Below, piece after piece: positions 38,961-49,085 of a stretch of 64,000 nucleotides of DNA. The notes under the pieces were generated by a model. That model made no database searches. It had not been told where the DNA came from and was given only the letters and a program-made list of their open reading frames with translations. Within the stretch, counting starts at the first letter, position 1. Every line of letters begins with the position of its first letter. This DNA comes from Pseudonocardia autotrophica (GTDB lineage: Bacteria; Actinomycetota; Actinomycetes; Mycobacteriales; Pseudonocardiaceae): contig NZ_AP018920.1 in NCBI RefSeq assembly GCF_003945385.1, forward strand, positions 4,464,001 through 4,528,000. Direction: 5' to 3'. The position numbers and the translations under genes were made by a program.

Positions 38961-39353
38961 TCAGGCCTGCGGGGCCTCGCCGCCGGCCTGCTTCTCCTGC
39001 TCGGCAACGGCCGCGCGGACCTCGTCCATGTCGACCGCCTTCACCTGGCCGATGAGGTCCTCCAGTGCCTCGGCGGGCAGCGCGCCCGGCTCCGAGTAGA
39101 GGACGACCCCGTCGCGGACCGCCATCACGGTCGGGATCGAGGAGATTCCGAACGCTCCGGCCAGCTCCTGCTGCGCCTCGGTGTCGACCTTCCCGAACGT
39201 CACGTCCTGGTGGTTGTCGGACGCGGCGTCGTAGACGGGGGCGAACTGCTTGCACGGGCCGCACCAGGACGCCCAGAAGTCGATCAGGACGGTCGTCCCC
39301 GGCGCGCCCACGACGTCGTTGAAGTTGTCGGTGGTCAATTCCACGGTGGCCAT
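38961..39353 (-). CDS. Thioredoxin
   Basis: A 130-residue thioredoxin-fold protein with the redox motif FWASWCGPCKQFAPVYD and the cis-proline loop ISSIPTVMAVRDG. The start VELTTDNFNDVVG is typical. A charged C-terminal tail of about 20 residues (AAVAEQEKQAGGEAPQA) extends beyond a minimal TrxA. ATG 39353 is preferred over ATG 39365. A reductase gene is not adjacent. It may reduce cytosolic disulfides or a specific partner; no more can be said. Confidence 0.92.
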   Translation of the reverse strand: MATVELTTDNFNDVVGAPGTTVLIDFWASWCGPCKQFAPVYDAASDNHQDVTFGKVDTEAQQELAGAFGISSIPTVMAVRDGVVLYSEPGALPAEALEDLIGQVKAVDMDEVRAAVAEQEKQAGGEAPQA

Positions 39354-39425
39354 GCCCGGATCCAACGACCGGATACCGCCGGATGTTCCCGGCGCGGACC
39401 ACCCGATCGGTCCGCGCCGGGACGA

Positions 39426-41750
39426 TCACCTCACACCCGTGCCGGCCGCTGCGCCGATCGTCACGATCCCGTGCCCGTGCCCGGCGGCGATCCGGTCCAG
39501 GCCGGAGCCGGACGCCGCGTCATCGGGACGGATCGGGACGAATCGCTGGGCGTCCTCGTCGAACACCAGCACCGCTGCGCTGCCGATGTCGTAGAACAGG
39601 CCCATCAGCGCCGGACCGGACTGCTTGGCGCGCAGCATCTCCAACTGCATCGCCACGTTGACCATGGCCAGCTGGTCGGTCTCGTCGAAGCCGTCGGCGG
39701 CGGCCGCGACGCCGACCGGGTGCCCGCGCTCGAAGGCCCGCAGCACCGGACGGGCCTCGAGCAGCCAGCGTCCGAGATCGCCCTCGGAGCCGGCCAGCCC
39801 GGCACGCAGCCCGTTCATCGCGCCGCAGCCGGAGTGCCCGCAGACCGCGACGAGCGGGACGTCGAGCGCCGAGGTCGCGAACTCGACCGCGGCGGCGGTG
39901 CCCGGCCCGACCGCGAGGTTGCCGACGTTCTGGACGGTGAACACGTCACCCGGCCCGCTGTGCGTGATCACGTGCGGCAGCACCCGCGAGTCGGCGCAGG
40001 TGATCATCATCGCGGACGGGGCCTGGCCGTCGGCCAGCCCGGACATCGTCGGACGGATCCGCTCCCGGGTGTTCTCGTGATATGCCGCGACACCGGCCAT
40101 CAGCGGTTCGCGCGGCTCCTGATCGACCGGCTGCACCGACTGCCACTGCGTCCAGGTCGCGTAGGACGCCGTCGGGGCCGGCCGGGCGGCGTCGGGCTCG
40201 ATCACCGTGACCGTCGCGCCGGTGCCCTCGTGCCGCGCCTTCCAGGCGAGCAGGTGGTCGTAGGCGGCGTGGTCGAGGTAGTCGGTGACCAGCCGGACGG
40301 TGGTGTCGACCCCGCGCGGGACGCTGTTGAGCTCCCTCGACAGCCGGGGCACCGAGAGGAAGCACAGCGTCCCCTCGACGACGAGCTCGCAGCGACCGTC
40401 CGCGTGCTGCTCCAGGTGCGGACGCGAGCGGACGGCCCGCCACAGCAGCATGAGACCGGCGAGCGCGAGCCCGATCAGCACACCTTCGAGCAGGTTCAGC
40501 ACGACGACGCCGGCCAGCGTCGCCAGGTAGATCGCCAGCTCCCCGTGGGTGCGGGCGGTGCGGATGTCCGCCGGTTTGACCAGCTGCAGGCCGACCACGA
40601 CCAGCAGTCCGGCCAGTGCGGCCATGGGGACGAGCTCGACGACGTCGATCAGCACGATCGCGAACAGCGCGATCCAGACGCCGTGCAGCACACCCGACGC
40701 CCTGGTCTGCGCGCCGGCGCGGACGTTCGCCGACGAGCGGACGATCACGCCGGTCACCGGCAGCCCGCCGATCATGCCGGAGACCGTGTTGGCGGCGCCC
40801 TGGCCGACCAGCTCCCGGTCGGCGTTCGTGCGCGTTCCCGGTCGCATCCGTTCGACCGCGACCGCCGAGAGCAGCGACTCCACGCTGGCGATCAGCGCCA
40901 CCGTCAGCATCCCGCCGAGCACGCCGGCCCAGTCCGACTCGGGCAGCACCGGCGTCGACAGCGCATCCAGCAACGAGCCCCCCAGCTCGACCCGGACGAC
41001 GCCGGCGGCGGCGGGGACGGTGAGCGAGAGTGCCGTGGCGGCGAGCACGGCGATCAGCGCGCCGGGCACCGCGGACACCGGCCGGGGCAGCCGCGGCCAG
41101 GTCAGCATCAGCGCGATGACCAGGGCTCCGAGCAGCAGCGCCGCCGGCGAGAGTGCAGCCACGGAGCCGGGCAGCGCGAGCAGCGAGTCGACCGCCCCGG
41201 TGCGCGACTCGCCGCCGAACACGACGTTCAGCTGGGAGACGGCGATGGTGACGCCGATGCCCGCGAGCATCCCGTGCACGACGGCGGGCGGGATGGCCTG
41301 CGCGAACCGGGCCAGCCGGGTCAGCCCGAAGGCGACCTGCAGCACACCGGCGCCGGCCGTGATCAGGCAGGTGACCTCCCAGCCGAAGCGGTTGACCAGC
41401 TCGGCGACGATCACGGTGAGCCCGGCCGCCGGGCCGGAGACCTGCAGCGGTGAACCGCCGAGCAGTCCGGCCACCACGGCGCCGACGACCGCGGCGACGA
41501 GCCCGGCCAGGATCGGCGCGCCGGAGGCGACGGCGATGCCGAGCGAGAGCGGCACCGCGACCAGGAAGACCACGACCGACGCGGAGAGATCCGCCCGTGC
41601 GTGCGGGAACATCCGAACGAACCGGCCGTCGCCGGGCGGGGAGTGCTCACCCCGGCCGGACTCGGCGGGGGCGTGCTCGTCCTGGGTGGCTCGAGCGGAA
41701 CTGGTGTGACTGGTGTTGCTGGTGTTGCTGGAGTGATTGTGCGGATGCAC
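39426..41750 (-). CDS. SulP transporter fused to beta-carbonic anhydrase
   Basis: A 774-residue fusion. A His/Asn/Ser/Thr-rich N-terminal tail (about 45 residues) is followed by a SulP transporter with 10-12 membrane segments (ADLSASVVVFLVAVPLSLGI, SGPAAGLTVIVAELV, VSGMIGGLPVTGVIVRSSAN). The short cytoplasmic region after it replaces a full STAS domain. The last ~200 residues form a beta-carbonic anhydrase: MITCADSRVLPHVI (Cys and the Asp/Arg dyad) and VAVCGHSGCGAMNG (His and Cys). This suggests coupled bicarbonate transport and hydration. GTG 41750 has GGAGG at 5-nt spacing, which decides the start over ATG 41906. Confidence 0.9.
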   Translation of the reverse strand: MHPHNHSSNTSNTSHTSSARATQDEHAPAESGRGEHSPPGDGRFVRMFPHARADLSASVVVFLVAVPLSLGIAVASGAPILAGLVAAVVGAVVAGLLGGSPLQVSGPAAGLTVIVAELVNRFGWEVTCLITAGAGVLQVAFGLTRLARFAQAIPPAVVHGMLAGIGVTIAVSQLNVVFGGESRTGAVDSLLALPGSVAALSPAALLLGALVIALMLTWPRLPRPVSAVPGALIAVLAATALSLTVPAAAGVVRVELGGSLLDALSTPVLPESDWAGVLGGMLTVALIASVESLLSAVAVERMRPGTRTNADRELVGQGAANTVSGMIGGLPVTGVIVRSSANVRAGAQTRASGVLHGVWIALFAIVLIDVVELVPMAALAGLLVVVGLQLVKPADIRTARTHGELAIYLATLAGVVVLNLLEGVLIGLALAGLMLLWRAVRSRPHLEQHADGRCELVVEGTLCFLSVPRLSRELNSVPRGVDTTVRLVTDYLDHAAYDHLLAWKARHEGTGATVTVIEPDAARPAPTASYATWTQWQSVQPVDQEPREPLMAGVAAYHENTRERIRPTMSGLADGQAPSAMMITCADSRVLPHVITHSGPGDVFTVQNVGNLAVGPGTAAAVEFATSALDVPLVAVCGHSGCGAMNGLRAGLAGSEGDLGRWLLEARPVLRAFERGHPVGVAAAADGFDETDQLAMVNVAMQLEMLRAKQSGPALMGLFYDIGSAAVLVFDEDAQRFVPIRPDDAASGSGLDRIAAGHGHGIVTIGAAAGTGVR

Positions 41751-41887
41751 CGGATCCTCCGAGATCGGTCCGTTGGGGGCGGCGGACCGCGACGATGCGG
41801 TCACTGCACGGCTGTACGGCTGTGCCGGAGCGACGCCGGGGGGCTCGTGACCCGGCCGGCGTTGCAGCTCCTCACGCAATCGGACCG

Positions 41888-41908
41888 CGATGAGAGCTGT
41901 TCTCATCG
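41888..41908. repeat. Inverted repeat in the SulP-CA gene leader
   Basis: CGATGAGA and TCTCATCG, a perfect 8-bp inverted repeat around a 5-nt centre. It lies about 140 nt before the chosen start codon, downstream of a possible TACGCT -10 (41954-41959). It could be an operator or an mRNA stem. Confidence 0.6.
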
Positions 41909-42009
41909 ATTCGGTCGCCCACGACGAAACGCCCGGTCAGGACCGTTCACCGGAGCGTAACGTGACCCGGATCACCCCATGATCCACTCGGACCGGTGGC
42001 GGCCGGCGG

Positions 42010-43371
42010 TCAGTGCCGACCCTCTTGCCTGGGCCGACCCTGTTGCCTGGGCCGATCCTGTTGCCCGGCAAGGGCAGCGGCGCGCATCGCGGCCGTGATC
42101 AGGGCGATGTCCGGGCGCGAGCAGATGAACGGCGGCATCGCGTAGACCAGGTTCCGGAACGGCCGGAGCCAGGCGCCGGCGACCACCGCGGCGGCCGTCG
42201 CGGCGGGGACGTCGACCTCGCCGTCCAGCTCGATCACCCCGATCGCCCCGAGTATCCGGACCTCGCGCACCCCGGGCAGCGAGCGCGCCGGGGCGAGCCC
42301 GGCCCGCATCCCGGCGGCGATGTCCTTCACCTCGCGCCGCCAGTCGCGCTCGAGCAGCAGGCTCACCGAGGCGTGCGCCACCGATGCCGCGAGCGGGTTG
42401 CCCATGAACGTCGGACCGTGCATGAGGACCCCGGCCTCGCCGTCGCTGATACCCGCGGCCACCCGGGAGCTGCACAGTGTCGCGGCCATCGTCAGGTATC
42501 CGCCGGTCAGCGCCTTGCCCAGGCACATGACGTCGGGAGCGATGCCGGCGTGGTCGGCGGCGAACAGCTCGCCGGTCCGGCCGAAGCCGGTGGCGATCTC
42601 GTCGAACACCAGCAGCACGTCGTGGGCCAGGCACAGCTCGCGCAGCACGTGCAGGTAGCGCGGATCGTGGAAGCGCATCCCGCCGGCGCCCTGCACGACC
42701 GGTTCGACGACGATCGCGGCGAGCTCGTCGGCGTGCGTCTCGACCAGCTCGGCCAGGTGCGCGACGTAGGCGTGCGAGAAGTCCTCCGGCGGGGCGTCGG
42801 CGAACACCTGCTGGGGCAGCACGTCGCTCCACAGCGAGTGCATGCCACCGTCCGGGTCGCACACGCTCATGGCACCGAAGGTGTCCCCGTGGTAGCCGCG
42901 CCGCCAGGTCATCAGCCGGTGCTTCCCCGGTCGCCCGCGGGACCGCCAGTACTGCAGGCACATCTTGATCGCGACCTCCACCGACACCGAACCGGAGTCG
43001 GCGAGGAAGACGTGGTCCAGGCCGTCGGGGGTGATCTCGACGAGCAACCGGGCCAGATCGACCGCGGGCCCGTGGGTGATCCCGCCGAACATCACGTGGC
43101 TCATCCGGCCGAGCTGGTCCTGCACCGCCCGGTCCAGCCGCGGGTGCTGGTAGCCGTGGATCGCCGACCACCACGACGACATCCCGTCGACGAGCTCCCG
43201 GCCGTCGGGCAGCCGCAGCCGCACCCCGGACGCGGACTCGACGACGATCGGGGTCGTCGTCGCGGGCATCGGGGCATACGGGTGCCAGACGTGCGACCGG
43301 TCGGTCGCGAGCAGTCCGGAGGTGCCGTACGGGGTCGCCCCCGGGCTGTGGTCGGATCCGGGGGCGGTCAC
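42010..43371 (-). CDS. bioA: Adenosylmethionine-8-amino-7-oxononanoate aminotransferase
   Basis: A 453-residue PLP aminotransferase making 7,8-diaminopelargonate. Motifs: [77 protein letters not shown] and the Schiff-base Lys in [15 protein letters not shown] 43371 has TACCGT 7 nt upstream and no ribosome-binding site. The last residues come from a short DNA tandem repeat. It stands apart from bioF-D-B, with the SulP and thioredoxin genes between, and is divergent from paaX. Confidence 0.95.
   Translation of the reverse strand: MTAPGSDHSPGATPYGTSGLLATDRSHVWHPYAPMPATTTPIVVESASGVRLRLPDGRELVDGMSSWWSAIHGYQHPRLDRAVQDQLGRMSHVMFGGITHGPAVDLARLLVEITPDGLDHVFLADSGSVSVEVAIKMCLQYWRSRGRPGKHRLMTWRRGYHGDTFGAMSVCDPDGGMHSLWSDVLPQQVFADAPPEDFSHAYVAHLAELVETHADELAAIVVEPVVQGAGGMRFHDPRYLHVLRELCLAHDVLLVFDEIATGFGRTGELFAADHAGIAPDVMCLGKALTGGYLTMAATLCSSRVAAGISDGEAGVLMHGPTFMGNPLAASVAHASVSLLLERDWRREVKDIAAGMRAGLAPARSLPGVREVRILGAIGVIELDGEVDVPAATAAAVVAGAWLRPFRNLVYAMPPFICSRPDIALITAAMRAAALAGQQDRPRQQGRPRQEGRH
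42021..42068 (-). repeat. 18-nt tandem repeat at the bioA 3' end
   Basis: About 2.7 copies of an 18-nt unit (CCTGTTGCCTGGGCCGAT-like) encode the non-conserved Gln/Arg/Gly/Pro-rich C-terminal tail of BioA. Probably slippage-derived. Confidence 0.75.
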
Positions 43372-43378
43372 GGCCCCC

Positions 43379-43384
43379 ACGGTA
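43379..43384 (-). promoter_or_regulatory. -10 hexamer, leaderless bioA promoter
   Basis: TACCGT, 7 nt before the bioA GTG. It faces the paaX TAGGCT hexamer (43396-43401) only 11 bp away. Confidence 0.6.
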
Positions 43385-43410
43385 GTACCGGGTTCTAGGC
43401 TGACCCGACC

Positions 43411-44307
43411 ATGGCCACCCCATTCCGTGACCCCTGCCCCGCCGGATCGGAGCTCGTCGCCGACACCGACGACTCGGCGCTGCGCCGCCGCGAGCTCGGC
43501 CAGACCTCGGCCCGGTCGCTGCTGCTCACCGTCCTCGGCGAGTTCGTGCTGCCCTCCGGCGCACCGGTGTGGACGCGGGCGCTGCTCGACGTGCTGGGCG
43601 AGCTCGGGGTGGAGTCCAAGTCGGCACGTCAGGCGCTGGCCCGCACCGCCGCCGAGGGCCTGCTCACCTCCGACCGGGACGGCCGCCGGGTCCGCTGGTC
43701 GCTGACCGGGCCCGGCCACCGGCTGCTGTCCGACGGCGCCGCCCGGATCTACGCCTTCGGCAGGCCGGCGACCGGCTGGGACGGCCGGTGGCTGGTCCTG
43801 CTGGCCAGCGTGCCGGAGTCCCGCAGGCGGCTGCGCCACCGGCTCCGCACCCGGCTCGCCTGGGCCGGGCTCGGCTCCCCGGCACCGGGGGTGTGGGTCT
43901 CCCCCGACCCTGGCAAGGAACCGCAGGTCGCCGCCGTCCTCGACGAGCTGGACCTGGGTGGCATGAGCAGCTCGTTCGTCGGGCACTACGGCGGCATCGG
44001 GCGCCCGTCCGAGATCGTCGCGCAGGCCTGGGACCTGGACCGGGTCGAACAGGCCTACCAGGAGTTCCTCGACGAGTTCGATCCCGGCCGCCGCACCGAC
44101 CCGGCCGCCGGCCAGGGGGTGCTGGCCCGGCAGGTGCGGCTCGTGCACGCCTGGCGCCGGTTCCCGTTCCTCGATCCGGAGCTGCCCGCCGAGCTGCTCC
44201 CCGACCCGTGGGCCGGCGCCCGGGCCGCCGACCTGTTCAGCACCCTGCACGCCCGGTGGGACGCCGACGCCCGCGCGGCCTGGGCGGCCCTCGCCGAGGG
44301 TCCCTGA
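43411..44307 (+). CDS. PaaX-family transcriptional regulator
   Basis: A 298-residue PaaX-like repressor. The N-terminal winged helix ([20 protein letters not shown] followed by [16 protein letters not shown]) is followed by the Cas2-like middle domain ([37 protein letters not shown]) and the PaaX C-terminal domain ([20 protein letters not shown]). PaaX proteins sense aryl-CoA thioesters, but no phenylacetate genes are nearby. Its promoter hexamer TAGGCT is 9 nt before ATG 43411 and overlaps the bioA control region, so cross-regulation is possible. Confidence 0.9.
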   Translation: MATPFRDPCPAGSELVADTDDSALRRRELGQTSARSLLLTVLGEFVLPSGAPVWTRALLDVLGELGVESKSARQALARTAAEGLLTSDRDGRRVRWSLTGPGHRLLSDGAARIYAFGRPATGWDGRWLVLLASVPESRRRLRHRLRTRLAWAGLGSPAPGVWVSPDPGKEPQVAAVLDELDLGGMSSSFVGHYGGIGRPSEIVAQAWDLDRVEQAYQEFLDEFDPGRRTDPAAGQGVLARQVRLVHAWRRFPFLDPELPAELLPDPWAGARAADLFSTLHARWDADARAAWAALAEGP

Positions 44308-44341
44308 GCCGCCGCACCGCGACCCGGCCGCCCCCGGGCAC

Positions 44342-44371
44342 GGCCCGCCGGGATGCGGCCCGCCGGGATGC
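44342..44371. repeat. Two perfect 15-nt tandem copies
   Basis: GGCCCGCCGGGATGC occurs twice in tandem in the 109-bp gap between the convergent paaX-like and dnaE genes. No clear terminator stem is seen there. Confidence 0.8.
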
Positions 44372-44416
44372 GACACGGCCCCCGCCGAGCCGCCTCCCGC
44401 CCGGACGGGTGCGGAA

Positions 44417-47400
44417 TCAGCCGCCCAGGCAGCCCGGGCCGAGCAGGGCCTTCAGGTCGCCCATCAGGGCCGAGGTGTGCAGCACCTTGAGCGAGTCGTC
44501 CAGCTTGAGGGCGGTGATCTTCTTGCCGTAGACCAGCGACAGGTGCACCTCGGAGGTCCCCGGGTGGTGCGTCAGCACCTCCTTGAGCTTCGCGACCCGC
44601 TCGGGGGTGCACTGGTCGGTGCGCAGCGACACCCGGATCGGCAGGCCGGCTTCGCCCGCCGCGGCGAGCTCGGGCACCGCGAGATCGTTGGCGATCAGCG
44701 AGACGCGGTCGTCGCGCTTGTTCACCCGCGCCTTGACCAGCACGATCGCGTCCTCGGCGACGTCCACCCCGACGACCTGGTAGGCCCGCGGGAAGAACAG
44801 CACCTCGATACCGCCGGCGAGGTCTTCGATCTGCGCCGACGCCCACGGCTCGCCGTTCTTGTTCACCCGGCGGTTGACGTTCGCGAGGATCCCGCCGACG
44901 GTGACCTGCGCCCCCTCGGACACCGTGCCCTCGACGATGTCGGCGATCGAGGTGTCGGACTTCGCGGCGAGGGCCTGCTCGAGGCCCTGCAACGGGTGCC
45001 CGGACACGTAGAGGCCGAGCATCTCCCGCTCCACGGCGAGCTTGTGCTTGGAGTCCCACTCCTCGTCGGAGACCTTCACGTCGAAGATCCCGCCCAGCTC
45101 GTCGCCGCCCTCGGAGGAGCCGTCCATCGACCCGAACAGGTCGAACTGCCCCATCGAGGCGGCCTTCTTGGTGCTCATCACCGCGTCGATCGCGTCGGCG
45201 TGCACCAGCAGCAGCCCCTTGCGGGAGTGCCCCAGCGAGTCGAACGCGCCCGCCTTGATCAGCGACTCGACGACCTTCTTGTTGCAGACCACCGCGTCGA
45301 CCTTGCGCAGGAAGTCGGAGAAGTCGACGAAGTTCCCCTTCTCCCGGCGCGCGGCGACGATCGCGTCGACCACGTTGTGCCCGACGTTGCGGATGCCGCC
45401 GAGGCCGAACCGGATGTCGGTCCCGACCGGGGCGAAGTTGCGCACCGAGTCGTTGACGTCCGGCGGGAGCACCGTGATACCCATCCGCCGGCACTCGGCC
45501 AGGTAGACGGCGGCCTTGTCCTTGTCGTCGCGGACCGAGGTGAGCACCGCGGCCATGTACTCGGCCGGGTAGTTCGCCTTGAGGTAGGCCGTCCAGTAGG
45601 ACACCACCCCGTAGGCCGCGGAGTGCGCGCGGTTGAAGGCGTAGTCGGAGAACGGGAGCAGGATGTCCCAGAGCGTCTTGACGGCGGCCTCGGAGTAGCC
45701 GTTGTCCTTCATCCCGCCGGCGAAGGTGACGTACTCCTTGTCCAGGATCTCCTTCTTCTTCTTGCCCATCGCGCGGCGGAGCAGGTCCGCCTGGCCCAGC
45801 GAGTAGCCCGCCAGCACCTGGGCGATGGACATGACCTGTTCCTGGTAGACGATCAGGCCGAAGGTCTCGCCGAGGACCTCCTTGAGCGGCTCCGCCAGCT
45901 CCGGGTGGATCGGCGTGACCTCCTGGCGCCCGTTCTTGCGGTCGGCGTAGTCGTTGTGCGCGTTCGCGCCCATCGGGCCCGGGCGGTACAGCGCGCCGAC
46001 CGCGGAGATGTGCTCGAACTCGCTGGGCGCCATCCGGCGCAGCAGGTCCCGCATCGGGCCGCCATCGAGCTGGAACACGCCGAGCGTGTCACCGCGGGAG
46101 AGCAGCTCGTAGGTCTTCGCGTCGTCGAGCTCGAGATGGTCGAGATCGACCGCGGGCTTCCCGTTGAGCTCGATGTTCTCCAGGGCGTCGTCGAGGATCG
46201 TGAGGTTGCGCAGCCCCAGGAAGTCCATCTTGAGGAGACCGATGGTCTCGCAGACACCCATGTCGAACTGGGTGATGATGGCGCCGTCGGACTCGCGGCG
46301 CTGGATCGGGATGACGTCGATCAGCGGCGTCGACGACATGATCACGCCGGCCGCGTGCACGCCCCACTGGCGCTTGAGGCCCTCCAGACCCCGCGCGGTG
46401 TCGACGATCTCCTTGACCTGCGGGTCCGCCTCGTAGAGGGCACGGACCTCGGTGGCCTCGGAGTAGCGCTTGTGCGACGGGTCGAAGATCCCGGACAGCG
46501 GGATGTCCTTGCCCATCACCGCGGGCGGCATGGCCTTGGAGATCCGGTCGGCGACCGAGTAGCCGGGCTGGCCGAACAGCACCCGCGCCGAGTCCTTGAT
46601 CGCGGCCTTCGCCTTGATCGTGGAGTAGGTGATGATCTGGGCGATCCGGTCCTCGCCGTACTTCTCCGTGGTGTACCGGATCATCTCGCCGCGCCGGCGC
46701 TCGTCGAAGTCCATGTCGATGTCGGGCATGGACACGCGGTCCGGGTTGAGGAACCGCTCGAAGATCAGCTTGTGCCGGATCGGGTCGAGATCGGTGATGC
46801 CCAGGACGTAGGCGACCAGCGACCCGGCGGCGGAGCCACGGCCGGGGCCGCAGCGGATGCCGACCGACTTGGCGTGCTGGATGAGGTCGGCGGTCACCAG
46901 GAAGTAACCGGGGTAGCCCATCTTGATGATGACGCCGACCTCGTAGTTCGCCTGCTGCCGGTACCGCTCGGTGACGCCGTTCGGGAACCGCATGGCCAGT
47001 CCCCGCTCGACCTCCTTGATCAGCCAGGACTCCTCGGTCTCCCCCTCGGGCACCGGCGCCTTGGGCTGCAGGTCCTGGCCGGTCGTGAAGTCGATGTTGC
47101 AGCGCTCGGCGACGAGCAGCGTGTTGTCGCAGGCCTCGGGGTGGATCGGGTCCCACAGGGCGCGCATCTCGTGCGCGGGCTTGAGGTAGAAGTCCTGGGC
47201 GTCGAACTTGAAGCGGTTCGGGTCGGCGAGGGTCTTCCCGGTCTGGACGCAGAGCAGCACCTCGTGCGCCTTGGTGTCGTCCGGGTAGGTGTAGTGCAGG
47301 TCGTTGGTGGCCAGGCCCGGGAGGTCGAGCTTGTCCTTGAGCCGGAACAGGTCCTCCTGGACCCGCTTCTCGATCTCGATGCCGTGGTCCATCAGTTCCA

Positions 47401-47965
47401 GGAAGAAGTTGTCCTTCCCGAAGATGTCCCGGTAGTCGCTCGCGGCCTGGCAGGCGCCGTCGAAGTCGTTCTGCTGGAGCAGCCGGGCGACCTCGCCGGA
47501 CGGGCAGCCGGTGGTCGCGATGAGCCCCTTGCCGTACTGCTCCAGGAGCTCGCGGTCCATCCGCGGCTTGTAGTAGTACCCCTCGAGGCTGGCCAGCGAC
47601 GAGAGCCGGAAGAGGTTGTGCATCCCCTCCGTGTTCTCGGCGAGCAGCGTCATGTGGGTGTACATGAGGTCGGGGTTGTTCTCGCTGCCGTTTCCCAGCG
47701 CGGTGCGCTTGCGCTCGTGCCGCGACCCGGGCGCGAGGTAGCCCTCCATGCCGATGATCGGCTTGATGTCGTGCGCCTTGGCCTTGCGCCAGAACTCGAA
47801 GGCGCCGTAGACGTTGCCGTGGTCGGTCATCGCGACCGCCGGCATCTCGTACTTGGCGGCCTCGGCGAAGAGGTCGTCGAGCCGGGCGGCGCCGTCGAGC
47901 ATCGAGAACTCGGTGTGGGTGTGCAGATGGACGAAGGAGCCTGTTCCGGATGTGCCGCCGGCCAT
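44417..47965 (-). CDS. dnaE: DNA polymerase III subunit alpha
   Basis: The 1182-residue replicative polymerase subunit (DnaE1 type). The PHP domain opens with [20 protein letters not shown] and [14 protein letters not shown]. The catalytic aspartates are in [15 protein letters not shown], and [20 protein letters not shown] precedes them. The fingers region has [20 protein letters not shown]. HhH and OB-fold domains follow ([18 protein letters not shown]). ATG 47965 ([11 protein letters not shown]) gives the expected N-terminus. It is divergent from the HAD gene. The conserved partner and position resemble M. tuberculosis dnaE1. Confidence 0.98.
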   Translation of the reverse strand: MAGGTSGTGSFVHLHTHTEFSMLDGAARLDDLFAEAAKYEMPAVAMTDHGNVYGAFEFWRKAKAHDIKPIIGMEGYLAPGSRHERKRTALGNGSENNPDLMYTHMTLLAENTEGMHNLFRLSSLASLEGYYYKPRMDRELLEQYGKGLIATTGCPSGEVARLLQQNDFDGACQAASDYRDIFGKDNFFLELMDHGIEIEKRVQEDLFRLKDKLDLPGLATNDLHYTYPDDTKAHEVLLCVQTGKTLADPNRFKFDAQDFYLKPAHEMRALWDPIHPEACDNTLLVAERCNIDFTTGQDLQPKAPVPEGETEESWLIKEVERGLAMRFPNGVTERYRQQANYEVGVIIKMGYPGYFLVTADLIQHAKSVGIRCGPGRGSAAGSLVAYVLGITDLDPIRHKLIFERFLNPDRVSMPDIDMDFDERRRGEMIRYTTEKYGEDRIAQIITYSTIKAKAAIKDSARVLFGQPGYSVADRISKAMPPAVMGKDIPLSGIFDPSHKRYSEATEVRALYEADPQVKEIVDTARGLEGLKRQWGVHAAGVIMSSTPLIDVIPIQRRESDGAIITQFDMGVCETIGLLKMDFLGLRNLTILDDALENIELNGKPAVDLDHLELDDAKTYELLSRGDTLGVFQLDGGPMRDLLRRMAPSEFEHISAVGALYRPGPMGANAHNDYADRKNGRQEVTPIHPELAEPLKEVLGETFGLIVYQEQVMSIAQVLAGYSLGQADLLRRAMGKKKKEILDKEYVTFAGGMKDNGYSEAAVKTLWDILLPFSDYAFNRAHSAAYGVVSYWTAYLKANYPAEYMAAVLTSVRDDKDKAAVYLAECRRMGITVLPPDVNDSVRNFAPVGTDIRFGLGGIRNVGHNVVDAIVAARREKGNFVDFSDFLRKVDAVVCNKKVVESLIKAGAFDSLGHSRKGLLLVHADAIDAVMSTKKAASMGQFDLFGSMDGSSEGGDELGGIFDVKVSDEEWDSKHKLAVEREMLGLYVSGHPLQGLEQALAAKSDTSIADIVEGTVSEGAQVTVGGILANVNRRVNKNGEPWASAQIEDLAGGIEVLFFPRAYQVVGVDVAEDAIVLVKARVNKRDDRVSLIANDLAVPELAAAGEAGLPIRVSLRTDQCTPERVAKLKEVLTHHPGTSEVHLSLVYGKKITALKLDDSLKVLHTSALMGDLKALLGPGCLGG

Positions 47966-48391
47966 GTGAGTTCCGCGCTCCTCTCCCGCGTCCTGGGGTG
48001 ACGCGGTGCTCCCCGTGCCGCTCGGTGCGCGCCTGCCGGGACGCACCGTGCCGTACCACTCACTCACCGATCTCGGCGACCGGCGGCGCGTCGGGCGACA
48101 CCCGGGGGCAGCTCCTGGCGGGGGCCGCGAGGGTGCCGGTGGGACTCCTGCCGCGGGGCCGGGCCGACCGGATCGGTGAGGGCCTCAGACTAGCCGCGGG
48201 GTACGACAGTTCCGGCGACCGTGGGGGTCCTCGGCGGCCCCCGGCGCATCGGTCCTGCTCACCGGCATCCGACGCCCGCCGACGGCGTGTCGGCGGGCGC
48301 TGCGGGGAGATCCGGGCGCCCTCCCCGGAGTGGTCCACGGTGGTGCACGACGCCCCGTACGGACCGCTCGGCGGGTTAGGCTCGCCCGACG
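47966..48391. other. Divergent dnaE/HAD gap with a strong hairpin
   Basis: A 426-bp intergenic stretch. It should hold the dnaE promoter (not located with confidence) and the HAD promoter, TAGGCT at 48377-48382, 9 nt before its ATG. A long perfect stem lies at 48273-48299. A minus-strand open frame at 48060-48338 has no recognisable protein features and is not annotated. Confidence 0.6.
48273..48299. repeat. Perfect 11-bp inverted repeat
   Basis: CGCCCGCCGAC and GTCGGCGGGCG around a 5-nt centre (GGCGT). Between two divergent genes a terminator is not expected, so it may be a regulatory site or a structured 5' leader of dnaE. Confidence 0.7.
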
Positions 48392-49069
48392 ATGCATCAG
48401 CAGACGCCGCGCGAGGACCGCACGCCCACCACCGGAGCGGGGCCCACCGGCCATGATGACGCTGTCCCGGTCCGTCGCACGGTGGTGTTCGATCTCGGTG
48501 AGGTGCTCGTCCCGTCGCAGGGGCTGGAGCGGCGGCTCTGCGCCGAGCTCGGCGTCACCGAGGCGGACCTGCGGATCGCCTACTGGGCCCACCGCCACCG
48601 CTACGACCTGGGCGATCCGCCGCACCGCTACTGGTCGGCGGTGTTCGCCGATCTCGGTCTCGCGCCGGACCCGGACCGGATGGACACCGCCGAACGGCTG
48701 GACGTGACCTTCTGGTCCGCGCTGCCCCCGACCTCCTCGATGCTGCTCGCCGATCTCGCCAGGGCGAAGGTGCGCACGGCCGTGCTGTCCAACGCTCCGC
48801 GCGGGCTGGCCGCCGCGGTACGGGCGGCCGCCTGGAGCGGTCCGTTCGACCGGATGCTGTTCTCCGCCGACATCGGCCTGGCCAAGCCGTCCCAGGACAT
48901 CTACCGGCGGGCCGACGTCGAGTTCGGCACCTCGCCGGAGCAGGTCGTGTTCTTCGACGACCGGATGGACAACGTCCGCGCCGCCGTCGCGCACGGCTGG
49001 GACGCCCATCTCTGGCGTGGGGCGGCGGCCGCGGTCCGGCTGCTGCGCGAACGCGACGTGCTCGGCTGA
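48392..49069 (+). CDS. HAD-family hydrolase
   Basis: A 225-residue haloacid dehalogenase-like phosphatase. Motif I is VVFDLGEVLVPS, which has DxG instead of the usual DxD; the second position is normally the general acid, so phosphatase activity may be altered. Motif II is AVLSNAPRG, motif III the Lys in GLAKPSQDIYRRA, motif IV FFDDRMDNVRAA. The family grade resembles YihX/HAD-IA-v3 proteins, many of which have this FDLGxVL form. The first 25 residues are not conserved. TAGGCT lies 9 nt before ATG 48392. Confidence 0.88.
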   Translation: MHQQTPREDRTPTTGAGPTGHDDAVPVRRTVVFDLGEVLVPSQGLERRLCAELGVTEADLRIAYWAHRHRYDLGDPPHRYWSAVFADLGLAPDPDRMDTAERLDVTFWSALPPTSSMLLADLARAKVRTAVLSNAPRGLAAAVRAAAWSGPFDRMLFSADIGLAKPSQDIYRRADVEFGTSPEQVVFFDDRMDNVRAAVAHGWDAHLWRGAAAAVRLLRERDVLG

Positions 49070-49085
49070 ACCGGCCTCAGCCGGT
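49070..49085. terminator. Small hairpin between convergent stop codons
   Basis: ACCGGC, CTCA loop, GCCGGT: a 6-bp stem covering the 7-bp gap between the HAD gene and the gene on the opposite strand. It may end transcription from both sides, but it is short. Confidence 0.4.

Noticed and set aside
44477..48001. 1174-residue plus-strand open frame
   Set aside because: It is the antisense of dnaE, whose motifs are unambiguous.
48060..48338. Minus-strand frame of 92 residues upstream of dnaE
   Set aside because: No recognisable motif and no ribosome-binding or promoter signal at its start.
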